DNA of 64,000 nt, from the NCBI GenBank assembly GCA_010405405.1, contig MU004231.1:1309784-1373783 (forward strand), given 5' to 3'. The position numbers and the translations under genes were made by a program. A model generated the notes under the pieces. It saw only the letters and a list, made by a program, of their open reading frames with translations. It was not told the origin of the DNA and did not search any database. Positions 1 through 11,961 of the stretch are shown in pieces. The DNA is from Microthyrium microscopicum. Its lineage: Eukaryota; Ascomycota; Dothideomycetes; Microthyriales; Microthyriaceae. Every line of letters starts with the position of its first letter. Position 1 is the stretch's first letter.

Positions 1-3000
1 TTTACTATTCTAAGTATAGTAATAATAAGTAAAAGTAAATATATTAAAAAATAACTACTAAAATAAATAGAGATACTAAAAGTAATCTCTACTATCTTAA
101 AGTAGATTAGTAAATAATAAAGTAAATTTAGGACTTACTTAAAGTATATATTATAAGCTTAAATCTAGCAAAGGATAGCCTATAATACGCTTTTTATATT
201 TTTATTTTTATTAATTATAATATATAAAATATAAGCCTACTATTCTATACTCCTAAATATTCTAAATAAACCCTTAGTTTATTCTTAAAGTTATTAATTA
301 TTACTAGGTAATAAGGTAGATAAATATATAAGCTTTATAAATTAAAAGTTTAACTACTTAGATTTTATAATATCCCTTTATAAATAAGCGTAATAACTAG
401 TTAGTAACTACTATAATTAGTAATATATTTTTAGATATTAGCTAACTCTAAGTTACTCTTTTACTACTTAATTATCTAGTATTTAGATATATATTATAAT
501 TACTACTTTTACTTACTAAAGACTAGTACTTTTTAACTTAAGAAGAATACTACTTAAATAAAGATATTTAGAAGTAGTTAACTAGCCTACCTCTATATAT
601 TAATAAATTAATAATAATATTTATTAATATTTATTTATATTATTTAGTATATATTAATAAAAAGTATATTTTTACCTTTCTTATAATATACTATTAATTA
701 TATACTAAGTAATAAAGTTTCTTTATTTTTTTAAAGGTTTTTATATCTACGTTCTTTTAATAATAATATTTACTACTTTAGATTAATAATATATACTAAA
801 ATTTCTATCTAAGAAAAAATTAAGTATATCTAAAGTATAACTACTAGCTAATAAATAATATAGTTAAATTACTTTAATAAAGCTACCTAGAGTCCTTACT
901 TAATAAACTTAACTTTCTTAAAAAAGATATATACTTTATATTAAAGTAAAGAGTATAACCTTTATTATACGTTAAGGCTAACGTATTAGATATACTTATT
1001 AATACTAGATTAAAGTAGGATTACTTTTTATAAATAAGAATACTCTTAGTAAAATTAAGAGCTTATAGTTTATATAGGTTAATAATTTTATAACTTACTT
1101 ATACTATTTATATTATTCTTAATATAGTACTTATACTTTTTAAGAATATAAGATAGTATATAGAATTATCTCTATATATAATAATAATAAGGCTATAATA
1201 ATATTAGAAAGTCTTTAGAGAGCTTAGTTTAAATAAAAATTATAGTAAAAAATTATAGTAGTTAGCTTTAGTTTTTAGGCTTTACCTTTCTTCTAATTAT
1301 TAACTTGCTAGTATTTAGTTTAAATAGTATTTAAATAATATACTAGTTTTTAACTAACTTTTTCTTATATTATAAAATATAAGCTCCTTTAATATATAAA
1401 ATAACCTAATTACTATACCCTAAACTAGAGTATAACTACTATATAAGCATAATAGGTTATATAAAACTATAGCCTTAGGAGAGTATTATTAGTAAAATAA
1501 GTAAAGAAAGAATAAGATTAGACTTAAAAGATATACTAGAATTACTCTATTATAACTAGTAAGCCTATCTATAAAATAAAATCTCTAAATAAGAAGATAA
1601 TTAGTTATTATTAATAAGCCTACTATAAATAGTAATCTATAGTAGGCTATAATTAATAAAGGATAGTAATATTATTTATATTCTATATATAGTATCTCTA
1701 GATAATAAGTAGTTATAGTATTTAGTATAACTAAAATACTAATTAATTAATAGTTAAAAATTATTTATATTACTATAGATTAACCTAGCGTAATATAATA
1801 TATTAATATAAAATATATTAATATTAAAGATATTAAGACTTTTTTTTAAAAGAAAAAAATTAATATAAAAAATACTTTACTATTTTAATCTTCTTTAGAA
1901 AGTATATTAAAGAAGGGTAATTAATAAAGTATAATAAAATATCTTTAATAATAAATACTAAAGTATAAATAGTTATAAAGATTATTATAATATTATTATT
2001 CTAAAAGGATTTTAATATTAATTAAGATTTATTAAGATGCTTTTATAGCAATTTTACTAAGTATTAGTATAAATATACTACTTAATAAGCTTTATTATAG
2101 AAAGCTTTACTTACTTAAGTAATATATAGTATTAAATAATACTACTTAGTAATAGAAAGGCTTTATAGCTATCCTAATTAGTTAATACTTATATATCTAG
2201 AAAACTAGACTAAGTTATAAAGATAGGTTAGATTAGTAATTTCTACTAGTTTTAGCTACTTTAAAGCTAAGTAATTATTAAATAGTACTTTAAAAAGTAA
2301 CTATAAGTTATTCTTTTTGTTTTACTAAAATAAATATATATAATAAGTAAAATAATATCTTAATTCCTTATATAATAAATAAAATAATATCTTAATCTCT
2401 TATATAAGGCATTTCTTTATAAAAAGTAAATACCTTATATATTCTAATAAGTTATTTATAAAGCGTACGCTATAAGTAAAATACTAAGTATTTTATTATA
2501 AGATATCTTACTATATATATTTTCTTAAGTAGTTTTTAAAAAAGAATAGTATAGTAAGCTTTATAATTAATTTTATATATATAGAAATATACTATATTAG
2601 AGAGTATAAAATTAGAAGTAGAGAGAGCCTTTTAGCTAAGAAGGCTTATTCTATAGTAATAGAACGTTATTTTTAAAGTAATACTTATTACTAGATTATT
2701 ATAATAAGACTATATAGGTATAAAACTACTATATAGTATAAGCTTAAATAATTACTATAAATTTTATATAATTTTAAATTATATAAAATTTTTTAAATAA
2801 TTATAGATAATATTTTTTCTTTTTTTTATAAAATAGCTAAAAAAAAATTATTTCTTTACTAACTTAGCTTTTAATATAGCTATAAAGAAACTTAATAAGA
2901 CTTAAGTATATATACTACTTATTATATAAACTAGCTTAGTATTACTTAGATATAATAGCTAGATTAGAATTATAGTTTTTTTCTTATTTAATACTAAAAA

Positions 3001-4246
3001 ATTTTACTTTACTAAACCTTTTTTATTATAATTCTATTACTTAATTATATTAGTTATACTTAATTTAATAAAGAAAAATAAACTTATATATAATTTAGCT
3101 TTATAAGATTATTATATAGTAGTACTAACTATTCTAGCGCTAATCTTATGCTATTTCTTTACTTTTTTTATATTTTTATAAGTATAGTATTCTATAATAG
3201 TAAGCTAGCCCCTTAAATATTTAAATATAAATATATTTTATAAGATAATTAGTATTTATAAAGAATACTTACGCCTCTAGCGTTAGTAGTTTTACTAATT
3301 AGTAAGCTAAATAGTATATATAATAGTTTAGTATATAAGCTAAGGAATATAGACTTACTAAAATATAACTTTACTTTATATAATATAAATAGAGAAGTCT
3401 AAAATACTCTATATTAATATCTTAAAGCTTATATAATTATATTAAAAGCTAGAAATTACTTTTAAAGATATAAATTAGTAATAAAAAAGTATTAGAAAAC
3501 GTTATAGCTAAAGAGATAGAAGTTTTTAGTAACTTAGACTTACTAAAAGTTAGTAAAATAGTTATAAGTAAAAAGAATAACGCGCTAAAATAATATTATT
3601 TAGTAAAGAATTATATCCTTCTTACTATTAAGATATAATACCTAACCTAAAAGGATAATATATAAAGAAATAATCTAAGAACTTATAAAAGAAATAATAT
3701 CCTAAAAGAGATATTATAGCTAAAGCTTACTTATAAATTAATTTAGTAAAGAACTACTACTACTAAGCTTTACTAAACTTTACTATAGTTATAAATCTAT
3801 AACTTTACTTTTATTCTTTTAAGAAAGAAGCCCTATAGTACTTATTCTAATTAAAACTCTTAAGTAGTATTATTTTATTTATTAAAGCTATTTTAGAGAA
3901 GATATTATAAGTATAGTCTTCTTAAAGAATATTTCTTTACTAAATTTAATAAGCTTCCCTATAAACTAATATTTTTATTTATAATATATCTTTATAATTA
4001 TACTAAAATCTATATATAACCTACTAGACTCTTCTATATAAGCTATAGTATTATATAAGAATATTACTTTACTAAATATTAGTAACTTTATTATAAATAA
4101 AGATAATTTCTACTACTAAAATATAAAAAATAATTATTACTAAAAATACTATCTAAAGATAGCTCTAACTAAGAGTAAAGTAGAATAAGTATTAGAATTA
4201 TTATTAACGAGGGCTAACGTCGCTAATATAGTAATATAGTAACGTA
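1..4246. repeat. AT-rich, RIP-degraded repeat block (left)
   Basis: The block is made almost wholly of A, T and short TA/AAT/TAG motifs. CpA and TpG dinucleotides are nearly absent on reading line after line, while CpT, CpC and CpG remain. That is the expected end point of C-to-T change at CpA on both strands, i.e. repeat-induced point mutation. Because TpG is lost there are almost no ATG codons, and TAG/TAA occur everywhere, so no frame of useful length survives. A few CpA sites persist (near 169 and 2048). The likely source is transposable elements, but I could not recognise a family. A short imperfect direct duplication of about 30 bp lies near 2341-2405. Confidence 0.85.
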
Positions 4247-4278
4247 TTTAGAAGTTTAGAAGTTTAGAAGTTTAGAAG
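4247..4278. repeat. 4 x 8-bp tandem repeat at AT-block edge
   Basis: Four exact head-to-tail copies of TTTAGAAG sit exactly where the AT-rich block gives way to normal-composition DNA. The amylase stop codon is only about 225 bp further on. Confidence 0.9.
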
Positions 4279-4502
4279 TTCTTATCTTGAGCGGTGTTGG
4301 CGGTAATGCGCCGTCATATTCTGACCCGTAGCTTGAGGAACGCAGGCGGACCGTCCCGCTAGTCTGACTTAGCGCCCTTCAGTTCTTCCAACTTCCAGAA
4401 ATCTATCATGCGTCGTCACGTCTAGTTTGCAGACAATTGAAGTACAAAATCATCCAGGGTCTGACCAAAGTACATCAGATGCTGAGCAAGTGCTGATTTA
4501 TT

Positions 4503-6286
4503 CTACGGTAACCTCAATCTGTCTGTTCGGCCTAACCAAGGCTGACATATCCCAGACCAACTCAATCCATCGAGAGGGTAGAAGACCTGTGGCTCCCCCT
4601 TGGTCATATTCACACTCAAGACGCCGTCTTGCCCGACCATTGCCTCTTGGCAAGCGACGACGTCCATCAGTTTCGTGCTAGCTGCATATCCAGGATTCGA
4701 CACTTTCACAGTTTCGAGAGACATATTCTCACCTTTGTTCGTCAATAGTGCTACAACTTGTCCTTTGCGCATGGCTAGAGCGTTTGAGTCGTTCCAGACG
4801 ACTTCACTCATGGCATTCCAGTAGCTAGACTCCTTCCGTCCTGCCCAGCTTCTTAGCTTATTCAGTGTCTGTATCATCGTGTAAAGTGGTGCTGTCTTGT
4901 CGAAACCAGAAACCCACACTGCCTCTCTGTTATCTGGATCAGATCGTCCAGAGAAGCTTTGCTCGTCGCCTTGGTATAATGTCGGAATACCGTCCGACAT
5001 CATTGTATAAGCGAGAGCGTTTTTCCGAAGCGCAAGAGAGGGAGTAAGAGCTGCTAACCGAGGCTGGTCGTGATTGGACGCAAACGTGAGTAAGCTCTTT
5101 GGACTTTTACAGCTTTTCTGTATCTGTTGATGTATACTTATGAGACCAGACATGTTCTTCGTAGTAGAGGAGAATGTCTGAGTCAGGGGATAGTATCTGC
5201 ATATTCATATCAGCATCAGTCGAAGGACTCAAAAGAGCATGCGACACTCACATTGCATAGTTCAGCAAGCTATCAAGATAATTTTGATAGTCACACAAAT
5301 AATCGACGTTGCCGCTGAGAACCTCGCCTGTGGAGAACACCCCAGCATCTTTGTTGAAAGCTGGCCAAAACGACTTATGAACATGTTTTGCAGTATCAAT
5401 GCGTAGGCCATCGACTAAAACCGGGTCAGTGAGTCTTCAAATGAAAGGGTGAGCTCAAGGGATCAAACTCACTAGAGTAATTCGACACAAGAGACGAAAT
5501 CCAGCCCTGGAATGTGCTGACCACTCTTGAATCTTCAGTATTTACATCCACAAGTTCTACATTTTTGTCCCCAAGCCAGCATTGTTCGACCATAGTTTGA
5601 TTGTCGTAGTCCGAAACTATACAATATGGGTGAAAGAAAGATGCGCTATCGAAAGTCGCAAACTTAGAATAGACAACCTCGTTCGCTGGCCCAGGCCAGG
5701 CGAAGTGGTTGACCACAATATCGACCATGAGATACTGGGTTCAAGATATCAGCGACTAGTAAACTTGCACTCATAACTCCGCTTACCATTTTGCGACGAT
5801 GCAACTCATCTGATAGGTCTTTCAGATCTTCTACCGAGCCGAAATGACTGTTCAGCTTGAATAAATCTTGCTGCCAGTAGCCATGGTATGCTTCTCCCCA
5901 GCCTGTTGTTCCCTCAATATTGTAAGTGATGGGAGATATCCATATCTATAAACGCGGTTAGAGGTAAAAATTTCTGAGATTTTCAACAGAGATGTCTCTT
6001 ACCGCGGAGAAGCCCATGTCTGCAATGTAGTCCAGATTGTTGATCACTCCACGATATGTTCCTCCACAATAGACTCGCTCTGTTGTGTTGCATTTCGCAG
6101 AATGGTTGTTATCTGTTCGTGCATATCTATATGAGATCAGATATGCAGCTTATGCTTCTCGAAAGAAATATATTACCGATCCGTTAGCACCTGATAGATT
6201 GATCTTTGCGTCCATTGCTCAGGTGTTGCGCAATGGATTTGCGTCCACAACAGAGCGAAAGCGAAAATTATTATGTTCAAAAGCAT
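4503..6286 (-). CDS. Secreted alpha-amylase (GH13, TAKA-type)
   Basis: Endo-acting alpha-amylase that hydrolyses internal alpha-1,4 bonds of starch or glycogen outside the cell. Six exons: 6286-6177, 6126-6003, 5945-5787, 5734-5473, 5414-5252, 5196-4503; introns 50-58 nt; product 503 aa, close to the 499 aa of TAKA-amylase. The start at 6286 gives a clear signal peptide (MLLNIIIFAFALLWTQIHCA). All GH13 signatures are present: region I DIVVNH, region II GLRIDTAKH (nucleophile about D225), region III GEV (acid/base about E249) and region IV SNHDQ (D316). No starch-binding domain follows; the protein ends about 20 residues after the usual C-terminus. It is transcribed away from the GH72 gene. 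The stop lies about 250 bp from a RIP-scarred block, a setting where genes are often variable, yet nothing in it looks broken. Splice positions are my inference. Confidence 0.93.
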
Positions 6287-7315
6287 CGCAGACTGCTCTT
6301 TCAAGATATATTCAGAGACGGTCGACAGCCAACGATGTTGTCGAATCCAAAACAGATTGTCAAAACACTGTGCTGGAAGAAGAAATGGTCAGAAAATAGC
6401 TTTGTTGTTTGGCTCAAGGGTATAGAAGCTAAAGATATAATATCTTGCTTGGAAGCCTTAAACGTACACAGCCAAAGGAGTGAAATTGCCTTTATCCCCG
6501 AGAAATGTGACCATCAGTAGACATTCGACAAGCAGAAAGTAACAAAGGAAGGTTGAGGTCAAATGCAAGGAGACACCATTTTTACGCTGGTATTGGTGAT
6601 TGATATGAAAGCAACCACAAAAAAGGAAGTTCCAAGTGACAGCTGGAAGCGGCTTACCTGAGAAAATGGCGAAACTAATGTTGAGCTTTTGGTAAATTCA
6701 TTGGCTCAACTTCATGGCGGCGATAGCATCCACGGAAAGCGGTCCAAGTTTACTGACCTTGTTGGCCAGAAATTTCAGGATGCGAGTCTTCATTGGAGCC
6801 CATGTCGTTTGAAGATCCCACAGTAGAGAGTTTCCTCTGAAATATAGGGTCAGAGAATCAAACATTCTTTTTCATAAACTGGCATCCGTCGAAGGATCCA
6901 GTTGGAATGACGCGATAGATTTGAAGGATTTATGCCATTTGTAATCCCTGCGAGGCGATATTACCATCAGAAGATGGTGGATATGTACAAGCCTATTTAC
7001 AAGTACTCATAGTCGAAAGAGCCGCAATTTAATTTGCACAAACATCCTTGCGAACAGTAGTTCTCCCAATTCGTGTTGTTTGATTACATTCTTGGTGCTC
7101 CTATCAAGCATGAATTCCGGCATAAAGTCTTGATTCTCATGTCTATCAAAGTCCTTACACTATATCAGAGTTATTATGCTTCGCTCTCAAATCCCAAAAG
7201 TATGCGAAAAAAGGCTTGCCATATTTCGAAACTTCTGGCTCCATGAACACACGATTCCTAACGATATTCAAGCATCAAATTCTACCAGAACTTGTAATCG
7301 TTGAGTTCAGAACAT
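6287..7315. other. Divergent intergenic region, amylase / GH72
   Basis: About 1.03 kb between two divergent starts, so it must carry both promoters. Short open frames here have no protein-like features. I see no RNA gene or clear TATA box. Confidence 0.6.
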
Positions 7316-9557
7316 ATGCGGAAGTGCAAGCCGTCTGGGGGCTGGACACGACTATTCATATGCCAGCATCTTGCTCTTTTAGCTCTGGCAAAGACACCTC
7401 CAATAAGTATAGATGTTAGCTGGGCCGATAACTCATTGCATAGATTATTCTGATTTCTAAATAGGGCAACCACTTATTCTATGCTAACGGATCACAATTC
7501 TTCGTTCGCGGCGTCGCATATCAAGACGGCGGAGCCAGAGCTGTACGTTCGAGTGTCGCGAAACCTTACATTGATCCGCTGAGCGATATTTCGAAATGCG
7601 AACGAGACATCCCAGAAATGATCAAATTAGGTATCAACTTGATCCGAGTCTACGCACTCAATGCATCATCAGATCATTCTGCGTGTATGAGATCCTTTGA
7701 TGACGTTGGCATCTACGCGCTAATCGAGCTCGGAAATGGCATCGAGGATATCTTCCAAACTCAACGGTCAACCTGGACTCACGTATTACAAGACAGATTC
7801 GAGAAGCTTGTTGACGATTTTCACGAATACACCAATGTACTTGGATTCATAGTCGCTAGTGAAGTTGTCACTGACAGAAATCGAACGACGGCAATGCCTT
7901 TCGTAAAAGCGGCGGTCAGGGATACCAAAACTTACATAAAGGCAAAGGGGCACAGGAACATTCCAGTTGGCTATACTGGCAGCGATGATGTGGCTGTCTC
8001 TAAAGTACCATCATATCTCGTATGCGCAGATGTATGGTCTACTCCGACGATCGACTTTTATGGTGTGTCACTTTATGGCTGGTGTGGTGAATCAAATCTC
8101 GAAGCCTCTGGCTACCAGCGGCAAATTCAGGCTTTTCAAGCATACCCAAAGCCCGTCATCATCTCGGAATACGGCTGTAAAAAGCCTTCCCCTCGAGCAT
8201 TCAAGGAGGTTTCAGCCATATATGGGGAGAAGAGCATGACTGATGTATTTTCTGGCGCTATTGTGTACCAGTACTATAATGATTCTTACAACTCTGGTAA
8301 GTCTTTCCCCCTGATTCGGTTCACAACACATCAACATCGTCTAGAAGGCAGAAAGGCATAACACAGACTAATAGAATTAGGCTTGATTAATGTGATGGGC
8401 AACAACGTTGAAGAAACGCTAGATTACACAGCCTTATCTTCACAGCTCGCTTTGTATACACCATCTAGCACTTCTATCGGTAAATGGCCTTCGGTTACAT
8501 CAAGAAGCCAAATCCCATGCCCTACAATAGACAGTGCTTTCTTCGCTGGTACGCAGTGGCCTATAACTCCAAACAAAGGCATATGCACTTGTATGCTCCA
8601 GTCGTTAGCATGTGCTGGGGATCCTAATAATGTAGAGCAAACGAGCCTTGACGCGTTAGAATTACTCTGTGGTGAGAGTGAAATCAACCCCAAATGCGCG
8701 GGTATAACCGGCAATTCCACTACTGACATGTACGGCACATTAGGTACAGGTACGATGTCCGCTTTTGGAAAAACATTTCTGACCTTAAATTTTGGCTGAT
8801 TTCCCGTAGCATGTGTAGCCCTAGCGAACGCTTTTTCTTCGTTCAAAATCAGTTTTATGTCTCACAAGCAGATGTAGCCAAACCTCCAGAGGAACGCTGT
8901 AGTTCGCTTCATGGTACTATTCAGAGCCCGCAGGCAACTCGATCAGTTTCCAATGCATGTCAAATTGTGCTGCGACAGGCCGGTCCTCAAGGAACTGGAA
9001 CCATAACATCTACACCCATGAATCTGCCTACAGCAAATAGACGAAGCTCAGCTTTGGTTGCTATAGAACCAGAGTCGAATCTCAGCTCTGGCGCAAAGGC
9101 AGGAATCATCACTCCAGTTGTATTGGTTACTATTTTATTCGTAGCCGGAGGAATCTGGATGTTCATTCGACGCAAAAACCGAGTAAGAGTTCCACCAGAT
9201 GGCAGGACTACTGTCCCAGCGATCGAAGAAGAAAGTGACTCGTCCGAGCCAGCGCACACAACTCGACGGGGAACAGTTGCCAGTGAACTCACATCTGCGT
9301 CTGGGCCAGAGATGGATTCGAGTGCTATCATGCCAATTTCTCGACAGAATACAGATATCAGTGCGTATATTCCATACGAGGACAACATAATGGAGGCCGA
9401 CAGTACACCAATTATTGAGCTTCATGAGACTTCCATCGCTGAGCTCCACGAGACTACTGTCCCGGTGGTTTCAGAACTGTCAGATGAACAACAAATCTTT
9501 GAACTATCGGGCGAAAACAGCGCTGTGGTTGGAGGTCTACGAAAAGATAAAAGGTAG
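7316..9557 (+). CDS. GH72 beta-1,3-glucanosyltransferase with X8 and TM tail
   Basis: Cell-wall glucan-elongating transglycosidase of the Gas/Gel family. Exons 7316-7414, 7465-8296, 8381 to about 8756 (or 8729), and 8810-9557; about 675-684 aa. Exon 1 (MRKCKPSGG...) supplies a hydrophobic N-terminus. The GH72 domain runs from FYANGSQFFVRGVAYQ to about residue 330. The nucleophile Glu is in ISEYG (about E268). The acid/base Glu is in ASEVV (about E166), where the usual preceding Asn is Ser. A Cys-rich X8/CBM43-like domain follows (TCMLQSLAC, KCAGITGNSTT). Instead of an obvious GPI signal there is one membrane span (ITPVVLVTILFVAGGIWMF) with a basic stop-transfer and an acidic tail of about 120 aa. 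The third intron is awkward: the best X8 alignment would splice after TTAG at 8743, but that is out of phase with exon 4. An in-phase join needs donor 8730 (GTACGG) or 8757 (GTCCGC). A small frameshift cannot be excluded. Confidence 0.85.
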
Positions 9558-9749
9558 GCTGGCCAGTTTGATTTTCTGTTATTATATGAGGCAGGGAGGC
9601 TCTGCTATGTCGCACACTAACGGTTATGATTGGTTTAATAGGAGAGGAGCGACTGTTAAGGCAACTTTGATACCCACAATATATATGATCGAAATTCTGT
9701 ACTTGCATCCACGTGGAGGTTTACAAAGTCATATTAAGTCGTACCGAAA

Positions 9750-11473
9750 CTACAAACCGATTAACCCATCCTCTACCCCAACACACTGCCAATCACCCAT
9801 ATTTGTCGATCTAACGACCGCATCGTCCGGCCTCTTTGCCCCACGATATACGTTCCGCTTCGGGTACTTACAATGCTTTCTTTGGAAAACTGGCCCATCC
9901 ACAGCAGACGCCGCACTGCTACCCATCAGTGACTCCGGCGCATTCCCCTTTTCAACCCAGTCCACAATAGCGGCCAAAACGTTACTCTCTGGCTCAAATG
10001 GTGACGCTGATGAGCTTTGCCCAATTTTCCACGCACCAGGTCCGCCAGCACAGTGTCCCATTCCACTGATCCGGAAGAAGCGTATGTACTCGTCCAATTG
10101 GGCGGGCGTTGATCGTGTGCTAGCCATAAGATGCTCATACCAGCGCTGCGTGTTCAGACTAGTAATTTGCTGATCCTGCTGTCCGTGGTATGTTATCATC
10201 TTACCGCCGTTGGACTTGAAGGTGTCGAGATTGTCGGGGAACGTCTTCACGTTGGACGGATTGGCGTCGCGGGAGGCGGCAGCATCTTTGAGGGAAAACT
10301 TGAAAGGGTCCCAGGTTGGATCGGAGTAGATTACATAGCGGAACCAGTCGCGCGAGTCAGTGAATGGTTGGCCGGAGTAGAGACGGTCGATGGCGCGCAT
10401 TTCAGAGCCAGGGTTCATGGCGGAGTAGATGACTGTCCCGTCGTCATAGGTGAGCGGGCTCAAGACACGTCGGACTATGTCAACTTGTTTGGTTGATAGA
10501 CAGTTGGCTGTGGCGCCAGATTTGCAGGCGAGGGGGGTTGGATCGAATTTGCAGAGGTCGGGGCTTTCTATGATACCGTCGCGGACACCGTCGATGGCAT
10601 CGCATTGACGCATGACCTCGTCGTGTATAAGGCCCGTCCATACTTCGGGTTTGATGAAGTCTGGTGATGCTTTCGGGCCTGTGATGGGGAAGAAATGGGC
10701 TCGCCAGGAGATGAGGTTATTGAAATCCAGCGCTGGTGAACCTGCGACGATGCCGTCAAAGTCTTTCGCGTACTTTTCAGCAGCGCCGACACCTTGACGA
10801 CCGCCTTGTGAGCATCCGAAGTAGTAAGACTTGGAATGCGGTTTGCTATAGAACTGCTTCACTACGTCCTTTCCTATGACGGCAATAGTATGGAGGCTAC
10901 CTCTGATTAGGTTTGAAAGATTTTGGCAAGTGGGTTGACTTACGAGTTTCCAGCAAAATCATCAACAACAGCAGGATTATGATAAAACGAGTTTCCGGTG
11001 CTGCCATTATGTCCATTATTAGAGCCAACAGCCGCAAACCCGTGCTGTGTCGTATATGTCAAGTCGCCATACCCGATACATCCTCCAATACCACCATTTC
11101 CTGTAGCCAGAAAGCGTTGATTCCAGGTCTTCGGCAACCATGCTTCAAATTGGACACCAGATCGGACAGATGTTTTCAGATACATTGCCACTCGACACAC
11201 GTCTTGCGCAACTTTCCCAGAGGCTCCAGGCCCACCACATGTTGCATCTCTATACTTCAAGTCGGCGGTCTTTCCAGAAGGTAGATATTCAGCAAACTCA
11301 AAGTTGGCATTGTCTATCCTCGGTCTAAATGCAGCACATCTTTTTGCAAACTCATCATCCGATGCAGTTGTTTGGCCGAATCCTTGGCCAGCAAAAAAAC
11401 CGGCCAAATATATCTTGAAAACTAACATTGCTAAAGCTGTCGAAGAGGGCACGTTAGCAACCGCGAACTTCAA
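9750..11473 (-). CDS. Tannase / feruloyl esterase family secreted esterase
   Basis: Alpha/beta-hydrolase of the tannase and feruloyl esterase family, expected to cleave aromatic (gallate or ferulate) esters outside the cell. Exons 11473-10944 and 10896-9750 (intron 47 nt); 558 aa, normal for the family. The N-terminus has a hydrophobic segment (ALAMLVFKIYLAGFFAG) fitting a signal sequence, followed by an early CAAFRP Cys motif. The family CS-D-HC motif is complete: GCSQGG (nucleophile S206), GQQD (D418) and GMGHC (H458), with C205 and C459 placed to form the characteristic disulphide. Many cysteines lie in the lid segment (QCDAIDG, DLCKFDP, NCLS). The gene converges with GH72 (192-bp gap). 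Whether it is tannase, type B/C feruloyl esterase or another ester hydrolase cannot be told from sequence alone. Confidence 0.92.
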
Positions 11474-11961
11474 TATTTGAACCGCGAAAGATCACCCGTA
11501 CATACCAAGAGTGAAGATCAGATAGTATAGAAACCGCGCAACTTCTTCAAAATCACCATTTCGTCTCATGAACGGTTTGGTCATGTCTGTGTAGTCATTG
11601 GGATAAGTAATATGCGCTCATCAATTTAAGGGATAGGGATTAGACGGAAATAGACCGGTCGCAATCAAAGTAGAGATTGTTTGTGCCCCGCATGAACAAC
11701 ACACTCGTGGAAGCATTAAAGCTTGAGCTGAATAAAGATAATGGACTGGTTCTGCTGTGAAACGAGGTTTCTACACCGCCCTGTTGGACGGAACCGATCT
11801 GATTTGCAGGCCAATCGCAGCCCTGGAGTCGAATTATATGTTGCATTTTATGTCCCAATGTTTGAATAAGGAAATTCTTGAGTGAAAATTTCAAGAAACT
11901 CTCATAAATTGAGCTTTGGGATTCCAGTGACGATTTGCGTAGAGAGTGGAAGTTTGATGCT
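11474..11961. other. Intergenic, upstream of the esterase
   Basis: 488 bp holding the esterase promoter and the F-box gene 3' flank. An open frame of about 110 codons on the minus strand overlaps the F-box stop, but has no start context or family resemblance. I see no other feature. Confidence 0.5.

Noticed and set aside
1-4246. Mitochondrial insertion or centromere
   Set aside because: AT-rich, but the specific loss of CpA/TpG with CpG kept, and no mitochondrial gene words, fits RIP better. A centromeric role cannot be judged from 4 kb.
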